Below, piece after piece: positions 34,820 through 46,816 of a DNA stretch of 64,000 nt (the first letter of the stretch is position 1; each line of letters opens with the position of its first letter). The notes under the pieces were generated by a model. That model made no database searches. It saw nothing but the letters and a program-made list of their open reading frames with translations, and was not told the DNA's origin. Origin of the DNA: Drechmeria coniospora (lineage: Eukaryota > Ascomycota > Sordariomycetes > Hypocreales > Ophiocordycipitaceae); NCBI RefSeq assembly GCF_001625195.1, contig NC_054390.1:7971222-8035221 (forward strand), given 5' to 3'. The translations under genes and the position numbers were made by a program.

Positions 34820-36969
34820 TCACTCCGTCTCCCACCGCCCACTCTTTCCACCATCCTTCAAGACTACGCGCAACCCTTCGATTCGCATTTCCTTGTCGAC
34901 AGCCTTGCACATGTCGTAGACCGTCAGGGCTGCCGTGGCCGCCGCCGTGAGTGCCTCCATCTCGACGCCGGTTTTCCCGTCGCACGTTACCGTGGCCCGG
35001 ATTTCGACAGTCGGCCACCCTTCGCCACCTTCCGCCGCCGCCGGCCTGACGTGCAGCCCGAGCTTGACGTGAGAAATGGCGATCGGGTGACATAGCGGGA
35101 TGAGATCGGCCGTCCGCTTGGCGGCCATGATGCCTGCCACGCGGGCGACGCCCAGCACGTCGCCCTTCTTCATCTGGTCATCCTCGATGAGCTTCGGGGC
35201 CACGTCGCTGGAGAATCGGACGGTGCATGCCGCCGTCGCCACGCGCGACGTGATGCTCTTTTCGGAAATCGAAACCATCCGTGCCGAGCCCGACGCCGAC
35301 ACGTGAGTGAGACCAAGACCTTCCCGAGCCGCCTCTCGAGATGCCGAGTCTCGAGATTTGGTCTGCCCTCGGCGCCGCGACGTGGAGAACATCTGCCGGC
35401 CTTTGCATGAGTGGACGCGTGACCGGGGCATCGACGGAAGCAGGGCCGTGCTGCCAAGTATTTGTCGCACTCGTGCTGGCACGATGGGCGGCAGAAACCT
35501 GGGGCCATCGTCTACATGGGACGCTTAGCACCATCGTCGCATTTGGTATCCAAAACAGCGGTAGATGCGAGTACAGTGTCGACGACGACCAATCGCCATC
35601 ATGGCCCTCTCCTTCGTGCGCCGCCCCCATGCCGTTCGTTCTTCGTCGAGGAAAACAAAAGGAGATCCTTTCACCCACCTATCAAGATCATGGGCCGATT
35701 CTTCATGTGCTCCAGCTCGCCGAGGCCTGCGTGCTTGGCCTTTTTCCCCTTCACCGCCGTGCCGATGGCGTCGAGAAGCTCGACCTCGTTTGGTGCCGAA
35801 CCGTGCTGTCGACTCGAGCTGATGCGCCGCAACGTCTCGAAGGCCTCCTCGTCGACCGGCTCGCCATGGTTGGACTTTCGCAGTATGTCGCGGAGCGATA
35901 CCTCCGTGTTCCCGAAGAGGCAGACCTTGAGGTTCCCGTCGCTCGTGATGCGCAGCCGATTGCAGGTGCCGCAAAAGTTATGCGTCATGCTCGTGATGAA
36001 GCCGATGCGGCCGGCGAAGCCGGGAATGTGCCACGTCTTGCTCGTGTCGTTCTTGTCGTCGCGCACCTTGCCGAGGGTCGGATACTTCTCCCGAATAACA
36101 TCCAATATTTCCGCGTAGCTGACCATCTTCGCCCTGCTCCATTTGTTCCCGTCAAAGGGCATGTACTCGATGAATCGGATTTCCATGTCCTTCTCTCGAG
36201 TCATGTCGACAAAGGACATGATCTCGCCGTCGTTGACGCCTCGCATGACGACGCAGTTGATCTTCAGCTTGATGCCTGCGCCTAGCCTGTTGAGCTCCAG
36301 GATCTTGTCGATGCTCTTCCGGACGGCGTCGAGACCCTTTCGGCGCGTCATGATCTGGAACTGCCAGGGGTCCAGCGTGTCGAGGCTGAGATTGACGCCC
36401 GTCAGGCCGGCGTCGACCATGCTGTCCAGCTTCCGATGGAGCGAGATGCCGTTCGTCGTGATGCACAGCTCCCTCAAGCCTTGTGACCGCAAGGCGCCGA
36501 GCCGGTGCATCAGGGGCACGATGTCGGCCCGCACCGTCGGTTCGCCTCCCGTCAGCCGGATTTTCGACACACCTTGGGAGACGAAGAGGGAGGACAGGAG
36601 CACGATCTCGGCCGTCGTCAGCAGCTCCTTGCTCGGAGACAGGGGCACTCCCTCCTCCGGCATGCAGTACACGCACCGCAGGTTGCACCGCTCCGTCACC
36701 GAGATGCGCAGGTAGTCGTGGGATCGGTGAAACGTGTCGGTCAGGAATTCGGAGAAGGGTTTCGCATCGCGTATCCGGACGCCACGTCCGGTCTTGATGG
36801 GCGCCGCGGCCTCTGCCAAGTCGCCGTGATCGTGAGCCTGGACCGCCGCCGCCGATCCGAGGAGCCGCCGCCGAGGCCGCAGCCGCAGCGACAGGTGACC
36901 AGCCAGCTGCTGGAAGCCTCGAGCAGAGCGAGGCGCCGCGACCAACAGAGAGCAGGGTGCCGGATGCAT
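34820..36969 (-). CDS. cnxABC: Fused molybdenum-cofactor gene: MoaA-type GTP 3',8-cyclase plus MoaC-type cPMP synthase
   Basis: Exon 1 runs 36969 to 35679 and exon 2 from 35475 to 34820 (inferred 203-bp intron, donor GTGGGT, acceptor GCCAG), giving 648 residues. An alternative pairing (exon 1 to 35675, exon 2 from 35498) also keeps frame. The MoaA half has an Arg-rich, mitochondria-like N-terminus, the radical-SAM cluster C95/C99/C102 (RCNLRCVYC), GGEP at 141-144 and the C-terminal 4Fe-4S cluster C333/C336/C350. Without splicing it ends at residue 432 in MILIGG-stop. The MoaC half shows LTHVSASGSARMVSI, LIPLCHP, KTGVEMEALTA and GGKSG. Together they convert GTP to cyclic pyranopterin monophosphate. 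The downstream half has no ATG at its upstream end, which favours the fusion. Function is secure; the exact junction is not. Confidence 0.88.
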
Positions 36970-37980
36970 GTCGGCGACGAGGCCGGCTGGCTAGGCGTCC
37001 CGAGTACAACGACAGGCGGAAAGAGCAACGCAGCGGCGCGGCAGCGCGCGGCAGCAGCAACTCCTAGATGTGGAAACGCGGGCCGTTGGGAGGGAAAGTG
37101 GCGTCTGCTCTTGCGTCACTGCGATGGCGGCCGCTGTCGAGTCACGCGGCATCGACATCCATGCGTCCTTGCCGAGAAAAATTCAGAGGCAGATTCAGAC
37201 GCAGGAGCAACAGCGCCGATGAAGCTGGGATGCAAGAATGAAGAGAGAAAAAAGGAAAGGTGTTTTGCCACTTAGATGGATTCGACAAGCATACTCGGAC
37301 CTGCGCAGTGCCGCTCTTTCTCTCCGTTGGAGGATCACAGGCAACTCTTTGCCTCGGCCAATCATGGGGCACCTAAGTACTTACATGTACTTAAGTAAGT
37401 AAGTACATGTGAGTATGTGTGCAGTACGTACTGTACGGAGCACATGCCCAAGTACATGTATAATCGTGCCTGTACGGAGTACGTAAGTACACAGCATGTA
37501 CTCTGTACTTTCAAATGCTTAAATACTCCCACGCCAATAGCCGTACTCCGTACTTGTGTTTGGACATTCCTCCGTACCTGCTGGTACAAAATCCTCCTAG
37601 TGTACATACAGTAAGTGCAGTACTTAGGCAGGTGCGGCCTGCCTAGCGGAGAAATACCAAACGGTCAGAGCCGGGCGGGGGCAGGAGCCGTTGAGGACAT
37701 CTGCAAGTGGGGCACATCCGCAGGGACACCTGAGGCGCTCTTCGACCTTTGGCATATGCGGGGTTGCTTGAAAAAGCGAAAAACCTCGGCGCTAGTCCGA
37801 ACGAGGCATGAAAGTAAACAATGTCCATCCAACAATCATCATCATCCACGAGCTTCGGATTTCGTTCATGCCCGTACAAGCGTATACAACTTCCATCGCC
37901 CTGGAAAGCCGCAAACAGCTAGACAAACTATCCATAGCGAGAGCGACGGAGCCCGCTCATCCGGTTTTCGACAGTATTCG
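36970..37980. promoter_or_regulatory. Divergent intergenic region, cnxABC and WRAP73-like genes
   Basis: About 1 kb separates two divergent start codons. A GTAC-rich island occupies about 37370-37620. The flanks at 36970-37300 and 37640-37980 are unique sequence and are probably the two promoters. Overlapping open frames at 36505-37275 are shadows of the cnxABC 5' end. Confidence 0.5.
37370..37620. repeat. GTAC-rich repeat island
   Basis: Motifs such as ACTTAAGTAAGTAAGTACATG, TACGGAGTACG and TACTCCGTACTTG are packed in 250 bp midway between two divergent genes. Confidence 0.75.
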
Positions 37981-39741
37981 ATGCACGCCTCGCCAGCCTT
38001 CAAGTGTACTGCTCACTCTCCCTCGCTTTCTCTCGCTCGCCTTCTCTCTCCCTCCTATCCGCTTCCCTCACCGCGCTTCCTGCCATGGTAAAGCACATGA
38101 CGGCTCGAACTGACAACATTTCTTCTCTGCCAAAGCATCCCCAAATTGCAAGGCTAGTCCCGATGGCAAGTTCGTCGCCACACTGGCCGCGTCGGTCATC
38201 ACCGTTCGCTCGACGGCCACGCTCCGCATTGTGAATGTCGCGAGGCTGCCTCAAGGCCTTGGCGGTACCCTTGACACCCTTTGCTGGGCTCCATCATCCG
38301 CCAAGATACTCGCTTCTACGGCTGATCAGATTCACCTCGTTTCGGCCCAAGACTTGTCCTTTCATGCCTCCGCCAAAGGCCCCCTCTCCACAGCAGGCAG
38401 ACCTGCTGCTGTCTTCTTTGGCGCCAGAGATACCGAGGTGCTCGCCTTTTCCGCCTTTGGATTGAAGCTCACCATCCTCGACTTTTCCACGTCGACCATG
38501 GTCGATATCTGCAACCCAAAGTTCCATCATCCATTGTCGGCTGCTCAGGCACTTTCCATTCGCTCCTCCAGCGGCCACCTGGCTCTCCTGACCCGGGCGA
38601 GCGGCAAGGACATGGTCAGCATCCACCACCCAGTCACCCGTCGAGTGGAAAGGTCTTGGTGTCCGGACGCCGTTGATTGCCAAGGCCTCGCCTGGACCCC
38701 GGACGGACAGTGGCTGCTCATCTGGGAGTCACCCGCGCAGGGGCACGGCCTACTTATCTACACCCCCGACGGCCAGCACCTTCGGACCATTGGCGCACCG
38801 GAGCTTGCCAATCCTTTGGGGCGAGAGTTGCAGCTAGAATCCGGGATAAAGATATGCAGGCTCAGCCCCGACGGCCAGCTGTGTGCTGTCGGCAACCATA
38901 GTCGTGGCGTCACGGTGCTGAGCGCGCTGACATGGAGGGAATCCATGAGGCTAATGCACCCATCCACCATTGTTCCCAAAGACACGCTGCAGGTAGACCA
39001 CCCCATCTGATAGCGTGATGCTAGCCCTTGAGACGCTTCCGATTACTCACTCTGCCGCTGCAGGTATGGCAAGAACAGCGCAGTGTCACTGGCGAAAGAC
39101 ACTCCTTTCTGCGGACGACACAAATGATCTCCCCTCCCGTACCATCGACCGACAGCAGCTGTGCGAGTACGACACAGGTACAAGGCTGCTCACTGGTGGC
39201 GTTTGATGCTTCCTCCACGCTGCTGGCTACGAGGCTCGACGACTCGCCATGTACCATCTGGGTCTGGGACACGGCCGCCGCCGAGCTCCGGGCCGTCCTC
39301 ATATTCCACTCTAGCGTTGCCTTCAGTTGGCACCCGGCCTCCCGCGAGCTGCTCTTGGTCACCTGCCAGCATGAGGAGGGCTCCTTTGTCTGGGATCCGC
39401 TGATGAATGGTCCTGCTTCGGTGAGCGCCGCACATTACCTGCCCAAGGCGAAAGCGAATGCAAAGCCGGATGCAAGGCTGCACGGCAGGCTCCCTCAGGT
39501 GGCCTGGATCAACCGCGACACCGAATACCCAGAACTCCTTATGACTAACGCACAGACCTATATGCTTCTGTCGCTCTCCGAAGCAGACAACCCCTGGAGT
39601 CATGAGAACGGGGGTGACTGGGATGTTTCCAGTTCGTCGTCGGCTCAGCCAAACCACGGCGATGACACGATAAACCTTACTCTCGTCAACGAAGGGGACG
39701 TATCTGTCCTTGACGACACATTCTCCTTCAGGAATCCTTGA
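37981..39741 (+). CDS. WRAP73/Wdr8-type WD-repeat protein
   Basis: Three exons: 37981-38005 (25 nt), 38136-38992 and 39064-39741, giving 519 residues. Intron 1 (130 bp) begins GTACTG, contains a long pyrimidine stretch and an ACTGAC branch site, and ends CCAAAG; intron 2 is 71 bp. The first exon encodes only MHASPAFK plus one base, and the join yields FKSSPNCKASPDGKFVA, which lines up with the animal WRAP73 N-terminus (FKxSSxxCKFSPDGK). Beta-propeller blades follow: LCWAPSSAKILAS, LAWTPDGQWLLIWES, CRLSPDGQLCAVGN, IWVWDTAAAELRAVL and FSWHPASRELLLV. Fission yeast Wdr8 acts with Msd1 at spindle pole bodies to anchor microtubule minus ends; that role here is inference from homology. Confidence 0.85.
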
Positions 39742-40040
39742 TGCCTGCCGTCTGAGTTGGAGCAAGGAACCTAGAGCAATTGGCCACTGGAGACAGTCCC
39801 GCCGAGGCTCGTCAGAGAGTGCTGTTCCTGCCCATGAACTGGTTGTGATGGGACATTGCCTAGAGCAGAATGTCGAGGAAAATAACCATAGCCAGGAACT
39901 TCCTCCGGACGAGACTGGGTGCATGACACCGCCCAGCACACGGCAATGAGCCAGAATTTGTATAACTGGCGGCTACCATCGGATTCGCCAAGCACTCAAT
40001 CACTTGATCGAATCACGCTGATGGCCTTGGGTACAGCAAG
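39742..40040. other. Intergenic, downstream of WRAP73-like gene
   Basis: The 3' region of the WD-repeat gene. No gene or repeat was recognised. A short open frame near 39919-40206 on the plus strand has no family features and is the antisense of the decayed fragment described next. Confidence 0.5.
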
Positions 40041-40576
40041 TCAGATGTATCGTGGAATGCTGTTACGCTCTGCAGCAAACGAATACCCATCGTGCTTTGA
40101 TGGACAGGTTATGAAGGCCTCCTCATTCTATGCCCACAGCTACGCCGAACGTCAGTCTGGCATGCCGGGCAAACCTTGGCTCCAGTACATCGTGTCCATT
40201 ATATAATAACATTAACATACATCGATCCAAGCCACTCCTTCTGGCCACCGCTTGATATCCTCAAAGAGGAAGACTCTGTCCATTGATGGCTGCTGCAATT
40301 CCCGTCTAACAAGACAAATGGCCAAAGTCGAACTATCATACACTCGGAGAACCGTAAAACCATAATTTCATCTTCCGTTTGGCATGATCGGACCAGAATA
40401 TGGCACATGAGGCCTCGTTCTTGCCCCGAACCATCCTGCATAATTTGATCCGGCTATTGGTTCGGACAACCAAACACCGCTGTTGAGAATATTGGCGATA
40501 CTGACACGGCGCTCAATCAACCGACTTTCATGAGGGCAGTCCGACGCTTGCCGAGCCCCTTGTAGCTTCTCCTCCG
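40041..40576 (-). pseudogene. Possible decayed protein-coding fragment (unknown family)
   Basis: Reading the minus strand from the Laa1 stop codon downward, one frame is open and protein-like for about 70 codons (TEEKLQGARQ, ANILNSGVWLSEP, GWFGARTRPHVPYSG). It meets a single in-frame TGA at 40370-40368, then continues for about 49 codons (YGFTVLRVYDSS, LVRRELQQPS, FLFEDIKRWPEGVAWID). A textbook donor GTATGT follows at 40220, then an ACTGAC branch and an acceptor CATAG at 40128, and a further 28 codons to a TGA at 40041. The same frame is also open upstream into the Laa1 3' exon. No ATG start is visible. I do not recognise the family. It may be a gene inactivated by one nonsense change, or a chance open frame. 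Confidence 0.33.
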
Positions 40577-43500
40577 TCAGCCCCCAAAGTCCATCTTCAA
40601 AGTGATGCTCGGTTGCCCAGAATTGTCGGCAGAGACCTTGCGTGAGTTTCCCGCCGCCATTTGTCCTGATCGGATAATTTCTTCAAGTAGCGCCCTCTGG
40701 TTGCTGCTCATGCCGCCAACAATTGCTTTGAAACCCCCTTGATCCGCCGCGGCCAGCCCAAGTAAGCTGTCGCTCGTCTGCTTGTACACCTCCTCCCCTT
40801 CGCTGGTCGCCCGAGCCATGAGCATAGGAATGACCAGTGCCAGCGCCGGCAATCTCCGGTCCGCCTGCAGCGTACCGACATAAAGGCAGAGCGTATGAGC
40901 CAGCAGTGACCGAGCTTGCTCGGGGTCCTCGGGCTCTACGTCGACCACGAAAGTGACGAGACGAGGCAACATGTAGCGTGCCATCGACAGGTCAGCGGGT
41001 GTTGGCTTCGGTTGCAACAGCAGCGAGCGGATGCAGTTGGCCGCAATCTTGGCCGTCTTGTAGAAGGAAACACATGTCAGTCAACATTTTCTGAGTTCAT
41101 AATGGAAGGGTCTTGTTACCATTCGATCCGTGAGGCAGTCCAAGACCTCATCGAGATAACGGGCCACGAGAGGCTCCGTGGCAGGTAGCGTATTTTTCCC
41201 GCTCGTAAAGAGAATCGTCATGGCTAGAAGGCAGTTCCTGACGCAGGCCAGAGAACTTGGCTCCTCGCGCTTCTGGCCATGCAGGTATATGGACAGAAAG
41301 CGACGCAGGCAGCCTTGCAGCTGTACTTGACTGGAGTTTTTATCGTCGCTTGATTTTGACATTCCTCCGACAAAACGCTTGAGAATTGCCAAAGATTGTG
41401 GAACGACCAGCTCTTGAAGGCCGGGGCTTGCGAGTATGGTGGCAAATATGTGAATGACGCAAGCGTGCAGATCAGTCCTGATGACGGACGGGAAGACCTC
41501 GGCAGCATCGACGAGGGCGTTCAGAGATGTGCAAACAAGTGCGAAGGCCTCTTCGTTCATCTGGTGCCGCACCGGCTGATTGCCTTCCGACAGGTTCGGC
41601 AACAGCCCGGAGAGCACGAGGACGATGATTCTCGTAAGTTCAAACAATTGGTCGATATCCTCGGAGAGGTCCCCCTCGTCTGACGCTTGTCTTCGAGCGG
41701 AAGGATGGCTTACGCAGAGCGCCCTGGCGATGCTAACTATCACCGCTTGGACGTTAATCCCGTCCGTGAGAACAAGTCGATCGAGTAGGTCCATCGTCTC
41801 GGAGAAGACATCGGGTCGGTAGATGGCATGGCCGGACACACTGGGATGCAATATTCTCTTCAAGGCCTCGAGAATATCCAACGTCTGCTCCTCGGTCGCC
41901 AGAGACTCACTTTGGCTCGGTTTCGTGGCAAGCGCTTCAAAGGCAAGGCCAAAAAGAACGAAGAAGAAGGCGACGGGTTCGTCGCGATAGTTGATGGCCG
42001 AACTCTTGGAGTGTCCATTGGGGGCGGCTTCATGGGACTCTTTCCCGTCCAGCGCGTCGAAGACGAACTCGCTGTCTTGTTCGATGAGACTGGCGATGGC
42101 GTCCACCAATTTGAGCCATGAGTCTTGGTAAAAACGAAGCAGGGTCTCGCGATTTAGAGCGGCGTAGATGGTATCGAGACTACCAGAAAGGGAGGGAGGC
42201 CCCAAGGTCATGGAGATGTCCGGCTCGAAGCGGAGCCTGGCAAACTCTCGCAGCGCCTCGAGCCATAAAGGGGTCAGCGTTCCAATATGCGGCTTGAGCA
42301 CTTCTAGAAGATACTTCTGCTCTGTGCTGGCAACCTGAAGCTCCGCCCAGGCGGAGAAGACCGATATCTTGACCATGACTTGGGCGTTCGAGCTCAGACC
42401 CGTCAAGTCCCCGATGCCCGCGTTCTCATTATCCCTGGAAAAATTCTCCAGGGCGTTGACAAGCGTCTTGAGGATCCGGCCCATTCGGTCAACATCGGTG
42501 ACGATTCCTATGGATATGAAGCTGGCGCAGACGCTGACAGCTTCGGAGGCCAGTTCAGGGGATGAGTCTGCCGCAAAGGCTGGAGTCAAGGCGGAGCTTA
42601 TTTGCGCTTGGTACTGTTCCAAAAGCATTGCTTCATCAAAGTCTGGATCAGGAGTCTTGCCGAAGGCCTTGAGAACGGCGCCGATAATCTTCAAGCCCCA
42701 GATGCGAAGTTCCAACACCGTCGAGGTCGAGGCGGAAAAGGCCATGCGGACAACATCCGCGACCTTGTTTTGCAAGGCAGCTTGGGCCTGCGAGTCTCCA
42801 TTCGCCGCAAAGTCCTTGCTGACGAGAGTGAATATGTCACCGATGCAACTCAAGGCAAATGTTGTAACCTGCCATCGCAGGGGCTCCGCCTCGGATACCG
42901 TAGAGTTGTCTTTTTCCTTTGAAGCACCACCAATGGCGGCAAATCCGGCCACTTCTTCGTCCTGCAAGTCGTGAGCATCGCCGGTGGCTTTATGCATGCT
43001 TTCGTCTTCTTGCGACTTCGACCTTGTCAACTTGAGCACCCCTTGAAACCTCTGCAACCATTGACTTGTCTCGTTGAGGCAAGTTTGAAGCAGCCAATTC
43101 CGGATAAGGTTTCGAATGCCGTCATGGGATGGCATGGTGTCAAGGACAAGCCAGAGGCGCTCCTCAAACCCTGGCTCCGCCTCCCTGAGCACATCTCGGG
43201 GCTCCCTCTTCATGATGTTGTACAGACCATCCACGGCCACGTCCCGCAGCGTTGTGGTTTCAGAGTCGAGGTACTTTTGTAAGAGCTTCACGTAGTCCCC
43301 GAAATGCATTTGACCAGGTGCGTAGAGGGACAGGTGCTCGAGGCATCCCAAAGCGACCAGCTCGACTCGAGAATCGTTTTCCCTCTGGAACTGCTCGACG
43401 AGCGTGAATATGAGCTGCCGAGACTTGTTGGAATCCTGGAGATCGGGCCCAAGCACGTTGATGAGGGAATCAACACATTTTGCGATGGCCGATACGGTAG

Positions 43501-46500
43501 AAAGCTCGATTTCGAGGTTCATGGTTATGGCCGACTGTATCTCCGGATGATGCGTCTCGGACACGTACAGCTGAGCGAGCATCCCAAGGGTGCTCGGGAC
43601 GTAGCCAGCGAAGCTGAGCCCAGCCGCATCGGACGCCAAGGACAAGGCTTCGAGCGCCCAGTAATGCACAACCGGATGGGGGTCATTGCACAACGACATG
43701 AGGATGCCAGTAATCGTCTTCAAGTGATAGCCAGCGGCCATGCCGCCAACCTTGGTCTGGATGGCGCCAAGTGCCATTGCACAGCCTGCTCTAGCGCTCG
43801 GCTCGCGATTCCCGACAATGGTATCGACGAGGAACTTGATTTCGTGGTTTGTGAAGGCATTTCCGTAAATGTTGCAAAGCCTTGCTTCCGCAGCGTAGCC
43901 GAGATTCCTGACGTACTGGTCAGGGTCCAGGACAAAATCTCGAACAATATCCTGCAGGAGCCTTTCCACTGCAAGGTTGGAAATGCTTCCCGGCGACGAG
44001 TTGGTCTCCTTGACGGCAACTCTCATGCTGGCTAGTATTGCGGCCGCGACGTTGACGTTGATGGCGGCCTTGCGGCCATCGTCTCTTTGGAGAGAGCCCG
44101 CCGATGCAAAAGTCCGTATCTGTTCCAGCACGCTCTCCTGAACCTTTGCCGGGGCGAGGGGAAAGGCAAATGCGAAGAGTTGGATGGCATTGTTGACGAC
44201 TTCAGTGGCCGGCGGATCAGGATTCAATGAGGATTCTTCCACGCTTTCAACATAGAGCACCGAGGCGTCGTACTCCAGACTGCCACATACAGGGGACTTT
44301 AAGAGATTGTCGATGACCTCCTCGGGACTGGAGACCTCCCTCTCGCTGTCCATCGAAGTGTCGTACTGCCCGGGCAACTTCTTGACGGTGAAGCCGGAGA
44401 CGAGCCCGGTGATGCCGAACCCACTGTTGTCCCCCACATCCCAGATCGATTCAAAATTGGCAGCCGCATGAGCAATCGAAGCACTCAGGGAGCTTGGCGT
44501 GAAGCTTTCGGGGTCCGCAAACATGGAAATGGCGATGGTCAATAGGTTGGATTGAAGGAGGGCTTCACTTCCACCCGCGGGGCTCAGATTGACGAGCTTG
44601 ATGTAGCACTGCAGCACACGACGCTGCACCATCCGATCTAGATCCTGCAGTTGAAGTGCTGGCGTCAATTTCTGAGAGATGTCTTCCGTCGTCCTCTTTG
44701 CCGGAAGAGTTTTCAAAAAAGCCGCCGTGTTCTGCAGCATCGTGGCGACACGTTTCGAAACGTCAACCGTCAGCAACCTGTTGTTGAACTGCAGGAAGGC
44801 CATGATGGAGCCCAGCGCACACTCTCGGACGTGGGTGAGGAAAGAGGCCTCGAGCAGGCTCCTCGCCGACGTGTTGTCCCTTGCCAGCGGCTTGGGCAGC
44901 GCATTCTTCCACAGCAGAAGCAGCTGAGAGAGGTGGATCTTGACAAAGTTCGGGCCAAGAGACATCAGGCCTCCGATAAGTATCCAAGCAACTTGAACTT
45001 GGGTGGATGAAACGCGGAGTTCGGACTGGCTGCTCAGCTTGAGCAGATCGGTGGCCATGGTTAGAACGCGGCTGTTGACGTCGAGAGAGCCGTGCAAAGG
45101 TCGCAAGGGGCTGGCACTGAGCGTGGCCGCCAAGCCATGGGCAAACCCGAGGCAACGCCTGGGAGAGCTGCGGCCACCATTGAGCAAGGAGAGCTCCCGC
45201 GTCAGGGAGTTCATGCAGACGGAGAGGCAGGGCAGGAGCTGCTGAGGGCAAGAGAAAACAAAAATCTTCATGCAGTACGACGCATGCACCTGGACAGAGT
45301 AGCTCGGATGCTGAAGGATCTGCAGCAGCGCGTCGCGGCAGGGTTCGGAAAAGCTATTCGCAGCCGAGCCAAGGGACTTGATGAGGGATGCCACAGCGTT
45401 CAGCGTGACGATCAAGGTCTGCTTCAAGGGTTCCGGCCGATCCGCGAGCGTCTGAGGGTAGTTTTTCAGAATGCTGTTTATCAGCTGCTGGGCAGCTTTG
45501 ACCTGGCCCGATTCCCCAAGAACCTTGCGTCCGACGACGTCCTGCAGGATGGTGTCGATCATGCGTCTCGATATCAGCAGGCGGTAACGATTGTTGCTCA
45601 CGGTCGAATGGGCAAGCAAATCGACGGAAAGACTCTCGACAATGTTCAGATAGTTGGCCTGGATCACATTCTCGCCCAGGCGGCGGAACAGCTTCGAATA
45701 GCAAACGGCGATGCCGGCGCGCGCCCTGTTGGACGCGGCTCCCTTGACGAATTGGCTGGCGAGAATCTTCAAGATGTCAGGAAGCGACAGTGTTAGGTCT
45801 TGGGTGCGCTTGGCCCCAGGTGCCGGGCTCGCCGAGCGCGACACGGGGATCTCGTCATCATCGTCCGGGAGTCCCGCTTGCAGCTGCGAGCGCTTCGACT
45901 TCATCTTGGGCCGCTTGCTCTTCGATCCCGCAACGGCGGCCGGGTCGAGAACGCCAAAGGCAAGATAGCCTTGCACGAGAGCTTCGGCAAAACAGTCGGC
46001 GGCGGCATGTCGGACGTGGCCCGAGGCTGAGTCGATTGCCTTGAAGACGGCCGTCTCGAGCTTGTCGAGGTCGGAGGAGTTGCGGAAGTAGGATGTGTGC
46101 TTTGTCAGAGACTTGAGGCATCGGCAGGCGGCGGCGGAAACGAGGGCGCCCTTGTCGGTCGCGGCATAGTTTCGCCCTTGCTTCCAGAGGTCGCGCGATA
46201 TGATTTCGTCCATCGATTTCCCCACCATGTCGACGACCTTGGCCAAGGCGGTGAAGGTGGCGGCGCGCAAGCCGGCGTTGCTAGAGGATGACTTGAGCAT
46301 CTTGAGCAGTGCCGCGCACGAAATTTGATGCAGACCGATGGCGCTGTCTCCGGCGGCGGCAAACACGTCTCCGAGGCAGCTCACGGCGGCGTGTCTCGCC
46401 CGCGTCTCGCCGTCCGACTTTGATTTGCTTCCCGAAATGAGGGTGACCAGCTCGTTGATGGCCTCGAACAGCAGCTTCCTGTCGCCATGCTGAAAGATGT

Positions 46501-46816
46501 GTGCCAGGCACTTGCCCAGGCCATTGCGAATGACGCGTGACGGTTGCGGCGAGGAGAGGTTGATGATTTGGAAGATCTCCCGCTTCAGGTAGAACTGCTG
46601 GGCCGAGCAGTCGTCGGCAGCGAGGGCCAGGACATGCTTGGTTAAGCCGGAAACGAACTTGAGCAGAACGAGTTCTTGCTGTTCGGTCGGTAACGCCTGC
46701 AGCTTGGGCACGTCGAGCTCAGGTGTGTTGATGGGATTGTCGGAGGCATTGGCTTCCACGGGAGCCTGCGAGCCGCTCAGCCGAGCAGGGGTCTCGAACT
46801 CTTGGCTTGGTGGCAT
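40577..46816 (-). CDS. LAA1: HEATR5/Laa1-type giant HEAT-repeat protein
   Basis: Two exons: 46816-41120 and 41056-40577, with a 63-bp intron (donor GTAACA, branch ACTGAC, acceptor TACAAG), giving 2,058 residues. That matches yeast Laa1 and animal HEATR5 (about 2,000-2,070). The whole length is alpha-helical HEAT repeats; conserved-looking pieces include the N-terminal LGKCLAHIFQHGDRKLLFEAINELV, mid-region GCAMALGAIQTKVGGMAAGYHLKTI and VHYWALEALSLASDAAG, and the short C-terminal ITLKMDFGG. In yeast, Laa1 binds AP-1 and, with Laa2, recruits it to the trans-Golgi and endosomes for clathrin-coated traffic. The start is the first ATG (MPPSQEFETPARLS). It is divergent from the TACO1 gene, 507 bp apart. 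Confidence 0.93.

Noticed and set aside
35476..35482. Independent MoaC gene starting at 35482
   Set aside because: The codon there is GTG, not ATG; the reading is better explained as a second exon of the fused gene, though an internal ATG product is kept as a possibility.
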